Positions 1 through 9,662 of a stretch of 64,000 nt of DNA are shown here, in pieces (positions within the stretch are counted from its first letter, which is position 1; every line of letters starts with the position of its first letter). The stretch is from Castanea sativa (taxonomy: Eukaryota > Streptophyta > Magnoliopsida > Fagales > Fagaceae), in contig NC_134015.1 of assembly GCF_040712315.1 (NCBI RefSeq), positions 52,863,464-52,927,463 of the forward strand. Reading direction: 5' to 3'. The position numbers were made by a program, and so were the translations under genes. Below the pieces are notes generated by a model. That model was not told the DNA's origin. It did no database searches and was given only the letters and a program-made list of their open reading frames with translations.

Positions 1-230
1 TATACATAATTTTGTATATTCAATATACTCTATTTTTCTAAGAATGTACAAAATTCTATATATTCCAGTTACACAATTTCTCAAAGAATTACACAACTTT
101 GTATATTGAATGAACACAATTGTAAAAAATGTACACAGTTCTATATATTCAATATATATATGACACAACCTTGTTATATATAAACTCTTTGTACTACACT
201 ATTTTGTGAATACCATACTTTCTTGTTTTA
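1..230. repeat. AT-rich degenerate tandem array, truncated by window edge
   Basis: Irregular units of roughly 30-45 bp alternate variants of ACACAATTT, AAGAATGTAC and TTGTATATTCAA. The same array, longer, lies at about 29740-30600. In both places it runs straight into a LINE zinc-finger remnant. No coding potential is seen. Confidence 0.7.
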
Positions 231-240
231 GTATATACTA

Positions 241-363
241 GCCAAGTTTACCAATGAGGGGGATGCTTGCTGCCCTGTGTGTGAGATGGAGCAAGAATCA
301 GTGCATCACCTTTTCCAGTTCTTTGAGATAGCTAAAGCCGTGTGGTTTGGTAGCATATCTGGT
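241..363 (+). pseudogene. LINE remnant: zf-RVT-like segment
   Basis: The open translation reads AKFTNEGDACCPVCEMEQ and continues with VHHLFQFFEIAKAVW. This fits the zinc-binding region found downstream of reverse transcriptase in plant LINEs: Cys-x2-Cys, a Glu, His, then A-x2-VW. The later Cys expected in the pattern is replaced by Phe. A second copy at 30668-30784 differs by few bases. Only this short piece is recognisable, with no RT upstream, so it is a dead fragment. Confidence 0.6.
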
Positions 364-919
364 GCTGGTGGACAAAGGCAATGAGCTTGAAGAGCTCGGT
401 GACCATGAGTTTCGATCCATTTTGTGTGTCTTGATTCAGCTCCTCTTTTTACCTTTTTTTGTTTTATTATTTTGTTCTTTCTTTTTTGCTACAACAATGG
501 AAGAAATTAGAACAGGAGGGAGCTGGGCCTGATTGTGGATCTGGATAATTTTAGAAGGTGAGTCCTGCTAAAATTCTAACGTGAAAACTAATTTTTTTAG
601 TTAAAAAATTGTCACGTCATCGAAAAAAATTGCCAAGTCATTGTTCCGTTAGTCACGTAAGTAACACCACTAACGACAGTTAATTAAAGGACTAATACAA
701 CTTAGTTTTAAAACTTGAGAGACCAATTGTGCTCGCTTCAAACTTAAGAGACCAATTGCGCACACAGGGTAAACTTGAGGGACCAACATTGTAGTTTTGC
801 CAAATATCTAAGCTGTTGTAACTAATTCCAGATATTGTACAAATTACTCTCATTTGTAATTAAGTTGTTAATCACAGATTTCTTTCAGTGGAGAAATTCT
901 TTCTCTTTTCTGTGTTCTT
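364..919. other. Non-coding stretch without recognised gene
   Basis: AT-rich sequence. Around 680-800 there are repeated phrases of the type 'aacttgagggaccaa...' that look like a worn dispersed repeat. The only open frame (347-532) has no domain and seems accidental. Confidence 0.5.
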
Positions 920-1209
920 TCAATCATGAGCTACGCAAATGAGTTATCAAGTTAGAGAACCTATAGCCACCAAAACTTTGGCAAAATTTTCCACTAGGTC
1001 TATATCATTTAAATAAATTACATAATTCATTAAAAAAATTATTTTACTAAAACCACATATGAATGGTATCTTTAATCACCACATAGTGGGTTGGTATCCT
1101 CATTCTTTAAACCAATTTAGAGTTAAACTTTATCCTTTCAACTCTCTCTCTCTCTCTCTCTTGTCTACTCGCCTCATTTGAGTACCTCACATTTCTTTTC
1201 ATTTTCTTC
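920..1209. repeat. Dispersed repeat, paralogous to about 35790-36130
   Basis: Long collinear identity with 35790-36130, including the phrases 'agagaacctatagcca', 'ccaccaaaactttgg' and 'aatcaccacatagtggg'. Element B is inserted at its right side. A (CT)n microsatellite lies at about 1141-1162. Confidence 0.7.
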
Positions 1210-1214
1210 CTCAT
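1210..1214. repeat. Target site duplication of element B, left
   Basis: CTCAT, identical to 17359-17363 immediately outside the right LTR. Confidence 0.9.
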
Positions 1215-1675
1215 TGATAAGGTATTTTTAGACCTACAAAGATGAGAACAAGCTGAAGAAGGTATCGATCCTCCATCTATAGCCTTGCTTGATCTCCACG
1301 CATACGTGTATAAGGAGAGCTCTTGTGCCACACGCTTAACCATAATCAAGAAGACTCCTATAAAGAAAGGAACTCTAGAAGATATACAAAATCCAAGAGG
1401 TTCTTTCTTGGAAGGAAAGAACTTCTTGGCCAAGGCACGGATGTCAATTCCACACTACTATAAATACCCCAAAATCCTCATAAATCAAGATACGCACAAT
1501 TTCTCTAAAACTTATGCTCTCTAGCATTTTTGGAGCTCTCTTCTAACTTAACCTTCGGAGGTTTTTGGCCGGTACCCCACCGATGCCCTTTGATTGGTTC
1601 TTCTCTTTTGTTTTTCAGGTGCACCCATTGATACGTGTGGACGATCAACTCACTGACGATTTTTGTGCATCATCA
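1215..1675 (+). repeat. Element B 5' LTR
   Basis: 461 bp, TG...CA ends. A TATA-type box (CTATAAATACCCC, near 1459) is followed by a block ending in GGCCGGTACCCCACC, which is also present in the LTR of element A. By hand count it differs from the right LTR by 8 substitutions and one 1-bp indel. Confidence 0.9.
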
Positions 1676-1677
1676 GT

Positions 1678-1696
1678 TGGCACCGTCTGTGGGTGG
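1678..1696 (+). promoter_or_regulatory. Element B primer-binding site
   Basis: TGGCACCGTCTGTGGG lies 2 bp after the LTR end and differs from the PBS of element A (TGGCGCCGTCTGTGGG) at one position. It would prime minus-strand DNA synthesis from a host tRNA. The tRNA was not identified. Confidence 0.7.
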
Positions 1697-1719
1697 CTGG
1701 TTTTGTCCATCGACTCATT

Positions 1720-2560
1720 AGTTAGAAGGACTTAGACGGATAGACCAAGTCACTCACAAATGCCTTGGTCAAAATTCTAAGTCCTACCTACGGGTGGAAG
1801 GATGAACCAAGCCACTCACGAGTGCCTTGGTCAAAAGTTTAAGTCTTCCTACTTACGGGAGGAAGGAGCCACTCCCGAGTGCCTTGGTCAAAAAATCTAA
1901 GTCCTTCTAACTAATGAGTCGACGAACAAAACCAGCCACCCACAATTACCTTAGTCAATAGTCCTACCTACGGGTGGACGAACAAACTAAGCCACTAACA
2001 AATACCTTGGTAAAAGATCTAAATCTTCCTACCTACAGGGTGATGAATGATCTAGGTGACGAACAATCCAAGTGATCCTCCAAAGATGATTAACTCGAAT
2101 AGAAATCATCGAACCAAGTCACCAAGGTGACAAACTAGTATCCAAAATTTACTAAGTCCATAGAGTGGACGGATACAAGTCCATAGAATAGACGAAAACA
2201 AACTAGTGTTCAAAATTTACTACACCCATAGAACAGACGGATACAAACTAGTATAAAATTTTTTATAAAATCCACAAGGTGGATGGATGCCAACTCATGC
2301 TATAAGTTCACAAGGTGGACGGATATATAAACTATATATCCACAAAATGAATGGATGTGTCAAAAAGCATCCAAATTTATGTGCACAGGATAGATGGATA
2401 CATTGGCTAAGTCCACGAGGTGGACGGATGAAAGATACGTAATACATCTAATTATTAACAAATCCACAAGGTGGACGGATGAAAGATATATAATGTGGAT
2501 GGATGAAAGATGTATAATGAGACGTACCTAAATTACTACTAAAAGTTTGCAAGAAGGACG
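1720..2560. repeat. Element B internal degenerate repeats
   Basis: The first part (to about 2040) has units of roughly 75-100 bp with 'gccttggtcaaaa', 'ctaagtcc' and 'cctacgggtgga'. The second part (about 2140-2560) repeats 'aagtccacaaggtggacgga', whose core GTCCAC-n3-GTGGAC is palindromic. The same core builds the tandem array of element A at 8836-9402. Confidence 0.7.
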
Positions 2561-2804
2561 GATTAAAGCAATTAGGAACTTTTCATGACACAAAAGAAAG
2601 ATATCAAGCGCAAATATATGAGGGTGACAGAAGCAAAGAAAGCTCTAAAACCAATGAGCGACATTCGTTATCCTTACAAAAAGCCATCGTTCACAAAACA
2701 GCTCCCATATACTCAAAACCCACAAGCTAATGAGCAACACATGCCCAAAGGTCCCAAAGTATTGAAGTCTTTAAGAGCTAATCCAATTTAGTCTTTATCA
2801 CAGG

Positions 2805-3356
2805 TGATAAGGGTAAAACTAACATGACGGTCTGGCTGAAATGATTACAACAAGTTGATGGATTACATAACCCAAGGAGGACGGATGAGTTGTGGACGGG
2901 CATGAGGAATCCATGCGTCGCTCTTCAGGCTACCTCAAATCACGCTATGTGATTAGGGCTAACGTGGCCTTGAGTGTGATTCACGCCAACGTAAATACGA
3001 AGAATTCTTGTACTTCACGTTAGCCTTGATTGGAGGAATTTTATAAGGAAAAGAATTCTAAGAGATACGAAATTCCACGAGTTACTCTCCTAGAAGGAAA
3101 GGACTTCTTGACCAAGGCGTGAATTTCGGCCCAACGCTACAATATATACCCCAAAACCCTCACAAAGCAAGGTACGCACAATATTCTTAACTCTGGCATT
3201 CTAGGTTGAAGAAACAAGATTCTAACTTGAACTTCGGAGGGTTTTTGGCCGGCACCACACCGGTGCTCTCTTTTAGGTCCTCTATTTTCTTTTCGCAGGT
3301 ATTGCTTTGGTTTGAGGAGTGCTTGCAACTTACTGGTGATTTTTTCGGCATCATCA
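2805..3356 (+). repeat. Element A 5' LTR
   Basis: 552 bp, TGATAAGGG...TCATCA. The likely core promoter is CAATATATACCCCAAAAC near 3140. It differs from the 3' LTR by 9 substitutions (7 transitions) and one 1-bp indel by hand count, about 1.6%. Confidence 0.93.
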
Positions 3357-3358
3357 AT

Positions 3359-3376
3359 TGGCGCCGTCTGTGGGGA
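3359..3376 (+). promoter_or_regulatory. Element A primer-binding site
   Basis: TGGCGCCGTCTGTGGGGA starts 2 bp after the LTR end. TGGCGCCGTC starts are common at the PBS of plant Gypsy elements. The tRNA primer was not determined here. Confidence 0.75.
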
Positions 3377-3431
3377 ATAGAAAATCTTTCGATTACTTTA
3401 GCCTCGCTCTATTCCTGAGACAAAGAGTTGC

Positions 3432-4535
3432 ATGGTACTCACTCGATCGATGGCAATGAACAACAATCAAGGTGACGAACCGCACGCCACTGCTCTAGAG
3501 AGGCAAGTCCAAACGCTTGCGGCGACGGTTGAGCGCCTCACCAAGCAGAATCATGATCTGGAAGAACAGTTGCAACAAAGGACCGCGCACCCAAGTGCGC
3601 CAGAGGAAGACCAAGAGGGCGCTAGTCCGGAAGGAAGGAACGCAGAAAGGCCTGAGGGCAGCAACGCTCTAACTAGACCCGAGCGACAAGAAACCAATCG
3701 ACCATCTGTCTCAGACACTTTGCCGACTCACATAGCCGCCGAAATGCAAGAGATGAGGGAACGCATGGATATGATGATGAACGCCCTTAGAGGACGGGTA
3801 TCCAGCAACCTGGACGACCTAGTCCATAGAACGGATTCACCTTTCACAGCGTTGGTGAATTCATGTCCCCTTCCTCCAAAGTTTCGCATGCCCCATGTGG
3901 AGAACTACGACGGATCCAAAGACCCGTTGGATCACCTGGAGTCTTTCAGAACCCTAATGCATCTTCAGGGTGTACCGGATGAAATCATGTGCAGGGCTTT
4001 TCTCACCACTCTGAAAGAACCTGCGAGGGATTGGTACAGTAGGTTGACACCCAATTTCATTGGCACTTTTAAGGAATTGGGCGCACAGTTCGTATCACAT
4101 TTTATCGGAAGTCATCGGCATAAGAAGTCTATTGCGTGTATACTAAGTATTAAGCAACGAGAGGACGAGACTTTAAGATCATACATAGCCCGTTTTAACA
4201 AGGAAGCCCTCTCAATAAACGAGGCGGATGATAAGATACAAGTAGCAGCATTCACAAACGGGCTGCGAAACGGTAAGTTTTTGTTCTCCCTATGCAAGAA
4301 TGACCCAAAAACTATGTCCAACGTGTACTACAGGGCGACGAAGTATATGAACGTGGAGGATGCCTTGCTGGCCAGAGACGACTATAAGCCAAGAAAAAGG
4401 GAAAGACAGGAAGATACGAAACCAGATAATGGACGAAAAATTGCAAGAACCAGAGACCGACGAGAAGACCGGAGATCCAAACCACCTTCGGGGAGGTTTA
4501 CAAGTTTCACCCCCCTCACAGCCCCAATTGACTAG
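3432..4535 (+). pseudogene. Gag region of element A
   Basis: 367 residues before the first stop. A coiled-coil-like stretch at about residues 15-45 (LERQVQTLAATVERL) precedes a charged linker. A retrotransposon Gag core follows at about residues 165-280, with FLTTLKEPARDWYSRL and LRSYIARFNKEAL. The tail after about 320 is rich in Arg, Lys and Asp. The zinc knuckle lies just beyond the TAG, at about 4623-4670: CRFHCDHGHDTTDC, a form common in plant Gypsy Gags. Gag would form the virus-like particle in the cytoplasm. Confidence 0.9.
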
Positions 4536-4709
4536 GTTTTAATGCAAATCAAAGATGAAGGAACCTTGACATTCCCAGGCAAGTTGAAGGGAGATCCGAA
4601 CAAGAGGCCAAGAGATAGATACTGCCGTTTTCATTGTGATCACGGCCATGATACAACGGACTGTTATGACTTGAAGTAACAGATCGAGGCCCTTATCAGG
4701 CAAGGAAGG

Positions 4710-5276
4710 TTGCAGAGGTTCGAGAGGAAGGAGAGAACGGATCAACCCCAGGAGCAGAATCCTAGACGGGAAAACGAACGTCCCAAACCACCAGTAGCAG
4801 ACATATGGATGATAATAGGGGGCAGTACTTCAACGAGGTCGTCTAAAAAGTCCAGAAAGACCTATTTACGAACGGTACAAAGCGTCCAGTCGACGGGCTC
4901 TTCACAAGAAGGAACACAACGGAACGGCTCTAGCATCGAGTTTTCGGAAGAGGAGGCCCGGCGCCTTCACCACCCCCATGACGACGCGTTCGTGGTTAGC
5001 ACACAGGCAGGGGACTTCAACATCCACTGAGTTTTGGTGGACAACGGGAGCTCAGCAGATATCTTTTACTACCCCGCGTTCCAGCAGATGGGGATCGCGA
5101 AAGAACGCTTGATCCCGGCACTCACGCCCCTCGTTGCCTTTGGAGGTTCCCGAGTCTATCCTCTAGGATCCATCACGTTGGCGGTGACGGTTAGAGACTA
5201 CCCGCAGCAAATAATCAAGGATGTTTCCTTTCTCGTGGTTGATTGCTCCTCAACATATAATGCCATACTCGGATGA
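4710..5276 (+). pseudogene. Protease region of element A
   Basis: The retropepsin-type active site VLVDNGSSADI has its Asp at codon 5040 (polyprotein residue 537). The downstream flap-like region contains LVAFGGSRVYPLG, and SSTYNAILG is the usual end of this domain. TGA codons at 5028 and 5274 bracket the domain, three codons before the active site and at the ILG-x junction. The dimeric enzyme would cleave the polyprotein. Confidence 0.85.
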
Positions 5277-5321
5277 CCCACTCTCAATGCATGGAAGGCC
5301 GTCACCTCTACCTACCATCTG

Positions 5322-6890
5322 ATGATCAAGTTTCCCACCGAGTACGGAGTTGGGGAACTGCGTGGAAATCAGGTGGCTGCGCGGGAATGTTACGTTGCCA
5401 TGATGGAAATGGATGACCATGTGCAGGTGATGAACATCAAGGAACAGAGAATAGTAGCAGAACCCGTGGAGGAATTGGAAGAGGTACGACTGGATGATTC
5501 AAGGCCCAACCGGACTACCAGGATCGAAACCTCAGTCGACCAAACGGTTCGACATGCGTTCCTGTTATTCCTCAAAGAGAACCAAGACGTGTTTGCATGG
5601 AGCCATGACGACATGCCGGGAATAGATCCAACAATCATAGTTCACAAATTGAAAGTATCACCTTCTTTCCCTCCAGTTCGACAAAAGAAGCGTGTGTTCG
5701 CCCCCGAACGGGATCGAGCCGTGGCAGAGGAAGTGCAGAAGCTACGAGAAGCAAACTTCATAAGGGAGGTGTATTACCCAGACTGGCTGGCCAGTGTGGT
5801 AATGGTCAAGAAATCAAACGGGAAGTGGAGAATGTGTGTTGACTTCACGGATCTGAATAGGGCATGCCCTAAAGACAGTTACCCACTCCCTCGCATTGAC
5901 ACCTTAGTAGACTCCACCACAAGACATGAACTGTTGAGCTTCATGGACGCCTTCTCAGGGTATAATCAGATTAAATTGGATAAAGATGATCAAGAGAAAA
6001 CATCATTTGTGACAAGTCAGGGGCTTTTTTGCTACAAGGTGATGCCGTTCGGGCTCAAGAATGCAGGAGCCACGTATCAACGTTTGATGAACAAAATGTT
6101 CGCGCACCAAATCGGCAGAAATGTCCAGGTCTACGTAGATGATATGTTGGTGAAAAGCGCAAAGGTGTCCGATCATTTGAGGGACCTCCAGGAGACTTTC
6201 AACACTCTTCAGACGTATAAAATGAAGCTGAATCCAAGCAAATGCGCATTCGGAGTTACTGCTGGAAAATTTTTGGGATTCATGGTGTCCCAACAGGGCA
6301 TTGAAGTCAACCCAGAGAAAGTAAAAGCAATTATGGAGCTATCTCCTCCGAGGACGGTGAAGGAAGTGCAAAGCCTAACAGGGAAGATAGCAGCCTTAAA
6401 TAGGTTCGTATCGAGGGCGACGGACAAGTGTCTCCCTTTCTTCAGAACACTAAAGAGATCTTTCGAGTGGACGGACGAATGCCAAAGGGCATTTGAAGAG
6501 TTGAAGGCATATCTCTCGGCCCCGCCATTGCTTAGTCCGTCCATACCAGGGGAGGAATTGTTCCTGTACCTTGCCGTCTCATCAGCAGCAGTAAGTGCAG
6601 CTCTCATCAGAGAGGAAGGAAAGATACAAAAACCCGTGTACTTCATCAGCCGGGCGCTAAGAGGGGCAGAGGAAAGATATCCACACATGGAGAAACTCGC
6701 TTTCGCTCTTGTGACTGCAGCTAGAAAGCTCAAGCCTTATTTTCAAGCACATACCATAAAAGTCCTGACGGATCAGCCCTTGCAGAAAGCAATGAGCAAT
6801 CCTGAAACTGCGGGACGAATGGCTTTGTGGGCTATCGAGCTGAGTGAGTACGATATCCAATACCAACCACGAGCGGCTGTGAAAGGGTAG
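5322..6890 (+). pseudogene. Reverse transcriptase and RNase H region of element A
   Basis: 522 open codons. The RT fingers and palm contain KWRMCVDFTDLNRACPKD, FSGYNQI, MPFGLKNAGATYQR and the catalytic YVDD (6132-6143, residue 901). The Ty3-type RNase H follows, with LAVSSAAVSAALIREEG, YPHMEKLAFAL and VLTDQPL. In the first motif the usual catalytic Asp position reads Val (LYLAVS), which may mark a degenerate first RNase H. The Tat group is known to carry a second, active-looking RNase H downstream, which is also seen here. Confidence 0.9.
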
Positions 6891-7517
6891 ATACTAGCAA
6901 ACTTCATTGCGGAATTCACTACACCTGAGGAGCAGGGGGCAGAAGAGACGCCCACATGGAGAATTCACACAGACGAATCTTCCAACAAGCATGTAGGAGG
7001 AATCGGGGTTGTACTCCACACCCCGGAAGGAGATAAGATCGAATGCATGATCCGTCTGGAATTCACCACTACAAACAACGAAGCAGAGTATGAGGCCCTG
7101 GTGGCAGGATTGGAACTTGCGATAGCAGCTAGGGCTAGGAAGGCGGTGGTCTACTCCGATTCTCAAATTGTAGCCGGTCAAGTTAATAGGAGCTATGATT
7201 GTAGAAATGAACGAATAAGACGGTACCTCGGGGAAGTGAAGGGTCGAACGAGTGACCTCCAGTTCACGATAGTTCAGATCCCAAGAGAAGAGAACCAAGA
7301 GGCGGATCGACTCGCAAAGGCTGCTTCAGCCGAACCTATGATCGCCCCAGAACAGGTATTGTCCTTCGTCCAACATTCATCGCTATTAGATAACGTTCGA
7401 GTGCAAGAAGTAAGCACCAAAGACGATTGGACGGCTCCAATTGTGACGTACCTCAAGAACGGCAAGCTGCCAGATAGCAAAGAAGATGCAAGGAAATTGA
7501 AGGTTAAGGCTGCCTGA
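6891..7517 (+). pseudogene. Second (archaeal-type) RNase H of element A
   Basis: Separated from the first RNase H by the TAG at 6888. Acidic residues fit an RNase H fold: HTDESSN (Asp codon 6972, residue 1181), NNEAEYEAL, VYSDSQIV and NQEADRLAKAA. The usual Asp-Gly of the first motif is Asp-Glu here. A second RNase H between RT and integrase is a hallmark of Tat-lineage elements (established knowledge). The frame closes at TGA 7515. Confidence 0.85.
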
Positions 7518-8663
7518 TTCATCCTGATTAAAGACGTACTCTACAAAAGAGGATTCTCCCGACCATATCTAAGATGCCTTGGCCGTGAGGAAGCCGACTA
7601 CGTGATGAGGGAAGTTCATGAAGGAATTTGTGGAAACCACTCGGGATCAAGGTCTCTGGTGCACAAGCTACTCCGAACAGGATATTACTGGCCGACAATG
7701 CAAAAGGATGCCCATGTGTACGTTAGAGCCTGCGATAAGTGTCAACGGTTTGGCAATCTCATTAGACGGCCAACGGAGGAGCTCACACCTATAACGGCTC
7801 CGTGGCCATTCGCACAATGGGGATTGGACATTATGGGTCCATTTCCAATAGCAGCAAGACAACTGAAGTTCTTAGTCGTTGGTATTGACTACTTCACCAA
7901 GTGGGTGAAAGCAGAAGCTCTTGCTACTATCACGGAGAAAAACATTCGCAGCTTTGTATGGAGAAGTATAATTTGCCGATATGGGATCCCAAGAGTGCTC
8001 GTTTCAGACAACGGGAAGCAATTCGACAACGATGCATTCCGAGACTTCTGTTCTCAGCTGGGAATCAAGAATCACTACTCATCACCCGCCCACCCTCAGG
8101 CCAACGGTCAAGTTGAGGTCACGAGCCGGTCCTTGTTAAAGATTATCAAGACCCGGCTCGAGGGGGCAAAGGGCATATGGCCGGACGAACTACCAAGTGT
8201 ACTTTGGGCATACAGGACAACGGTAAGAACACCAACAGGGGAGACACCGTTTCGATTGGCGTATGGTACTAAGGCCCTCATTCCGGCAGAAGTGGGATTA
8301 ACAAGCTACTGCGTGGAAAGCTATGACGAGAGCAAGAATAATGAAGCATTGCGTTTAGAGCTTGACCTTGTAGATAAGCTCAAGGCAACAGCAGCACAGA
8401 GACTGGCGCGATACCAAGACATGATGGCAAAACACTACAACTCCAAGGTCCGGCACCGGGACTTCAAGGTGGGAGATCTGGTATTACGAAAAGTGCTTGG
8501 CGCTTCGAAGGATGCATCCCTAGGAAAGTTGGGTGCTAACTGGGAAGGCCCGTACAGAATTATCTCATGGCATAGAAAAGGAACGTACTACTTGGAGACA
8601 CTAGACGGAAGGAAACTGGGCCATCCCTAGAACACGGAGCACCTGAAGAAGTACTACCAATAG
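7518..8663 (+). pseudogene. Integrase region of element A
   Basis: The N-terminal zinc-binding motif is present: HEGICGNH (from 7614) and CDKCQRF. The catalytic core has Asp at 7827 (LDIMGPF), Asp at 8007 (SDNGKQF) and Glu at 8115 (GQVEVTSR), with exactly 35 residues between the last two. All three catalytic residues are intact. A C-terminal GPYRI-type motif precedes the last premature stop at 8628 and the natural TAG at 8661. The enzyme would insert element cDNA into chromosomes. Confidence 0.92.
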
Positions 8664-8835
8664 TGCAGCAGTCATAAGACAATATCTACCTCCTTATTTT
8701 TTCAGTTTAATTTTAAACAGTCATAGTTTTTGCTTATTAGAACTCAAGTTTTCTTTTCCATGAACAATTTGGTCTAATATAATGAGAGGAATTTCTATTT
8801 AGAAAATATGAAATGCGTGCTATTGAAATTCTACA
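8664..8835. other. Spacer after gag-pol
   Basis: AT-rich spacer between the polyprotein stop and the tandem array. Nothing further was recognised. Confidence 0.5.
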
Positions 8836-9402
8836 AGTCCACAAAGTGGACGGATCATCCCAAGGATGAAAATTCTACTAGTCCACAAAGTGGACGGATC
8901 ATCCAAAGGATGAAAATTCTACAGTCCACAAAGTAGACGGATCATCCAAAGGATGGAAATTCTATCAAGTCCACAAAGTGGACAGATCATCCCAAGGATG
9001 GAAATTCTACTAGTCCACAAAGTGGACGGATCATCCAAAGGATAAAAATTCTACGGTCCACAAAGTGGACAAATCATCTCCAGATGAAAATTCTACTAGT
9101 CCACAAAGTGGACGGATCATCCAAAGGATGAAAATTCTACAGTCCACAAAGTGGACGGATCATCCCAAGGATGGAAATTCTACCAGTCCACAAAGTGGAC
9201 GGATCATCCAAAGGATGGAAATTCTATCAAATCCACAAAGTGGACGGATCATCTAAAGGATGGAAATTCTACTAGTCCACAAAGTGGACAGATCATCCAA
9301 AGGATGGAAATTCTACGGTCCACAGAGTGGACAGGTCATCCAAAGGATGGAAATTCTACAAGTCCACAAAGTGGACGGACCATTCAAGGGATGAAAATTC
9401 TT
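8836..9402. repeat. Tandem array of a palindromic ~43-bp unit in element A
   Basis: Thirteen consecutive units of about 43-44 bp, plus a decayed one after 9430. Each opens with AGTCCACAAAGTGGACGGA. GTCCAC and GTGGAC are perfect inverted halves around AAA. The rest of the unit reads 'tcatccaaaggatg(g/a)aaattctac', whose ATCC/GGAT also pair. Retand-type Tat elements are known to contain amplified internal tandem repeats. Open frames here (9065-9528) only mirror the repeat. Confidence 0.92.
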
Positions 9403-9662
9403 CCAGGGATCATCCAACGAAAAAATTCCAAATCTACAAAGCGCACGGACCCTTCTGTCCATGCAGTGGACGGGTCAACTAAGAGCAACATAAATAGGCT
9501 AAATAAAAAAGTAAAAGTGGACGGATAGTTCAAGATACACTGAAGGGATCATGCAAAGTATAGAACAACGGGTCTAAATATGAACGGGTTACCCGAGAAG
9601 TATCACTGATACAGTAGAGTTCAAAAAAAAAAAAAAATTGTTCCCTATCACTACAATATACA

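Larger units (their letters stand above)
3432..8663 (+). pseudogene. Element A gag-pol polyprotein with seven in-frame stops
   Basis: One uninterrupted reading frame register spans 1743 codons from ATG 3432 to TAG 8661. No frameshift was found. Premature stops lie at 4533 (TAG), 4677 (TAA), 5028 (TGA), 5274 (TGA), 6888 (TAG), 7515 (TGA) and 8628 (TAG). Each can arise from a Gln, Arg or Trp codon by a single C-to-T or G-to-A change. The order is Gag, CCHC-like knuckle, aspartic protease, RT, RNase H, archaeal-type RNase H, integrase. The product would package RNA, cleave itself, copy RNA into DNA and insert it in the nucleus. The start was chosen because it is the first ATG after the PBS and opens directly into Gag. 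Confidence 0.93.

Noticed and set aside
1107..1524. 108- and 79-codon frames in the element B LTR, repeated at 16840-17115
   Set aside because: They lie within LTR sequence, overlap on opposite strands and have no domain.
5390..7522. Long minus-strand frames opposite pol
   Set aside because: Shadows of the pol reading frame with no domain or splice logic, unlike the antisense gene at 9663-11838.
8836..9402. CRISPR-like array
   Set aside because: Units are contiguous without unique spacers, and the setting is a plant retrotransposon.
9065..9528. Overlapping open frames with repeated peptides
   Set aside because: They only translate the 43-bp tandem array in two frames; no start context or domain.
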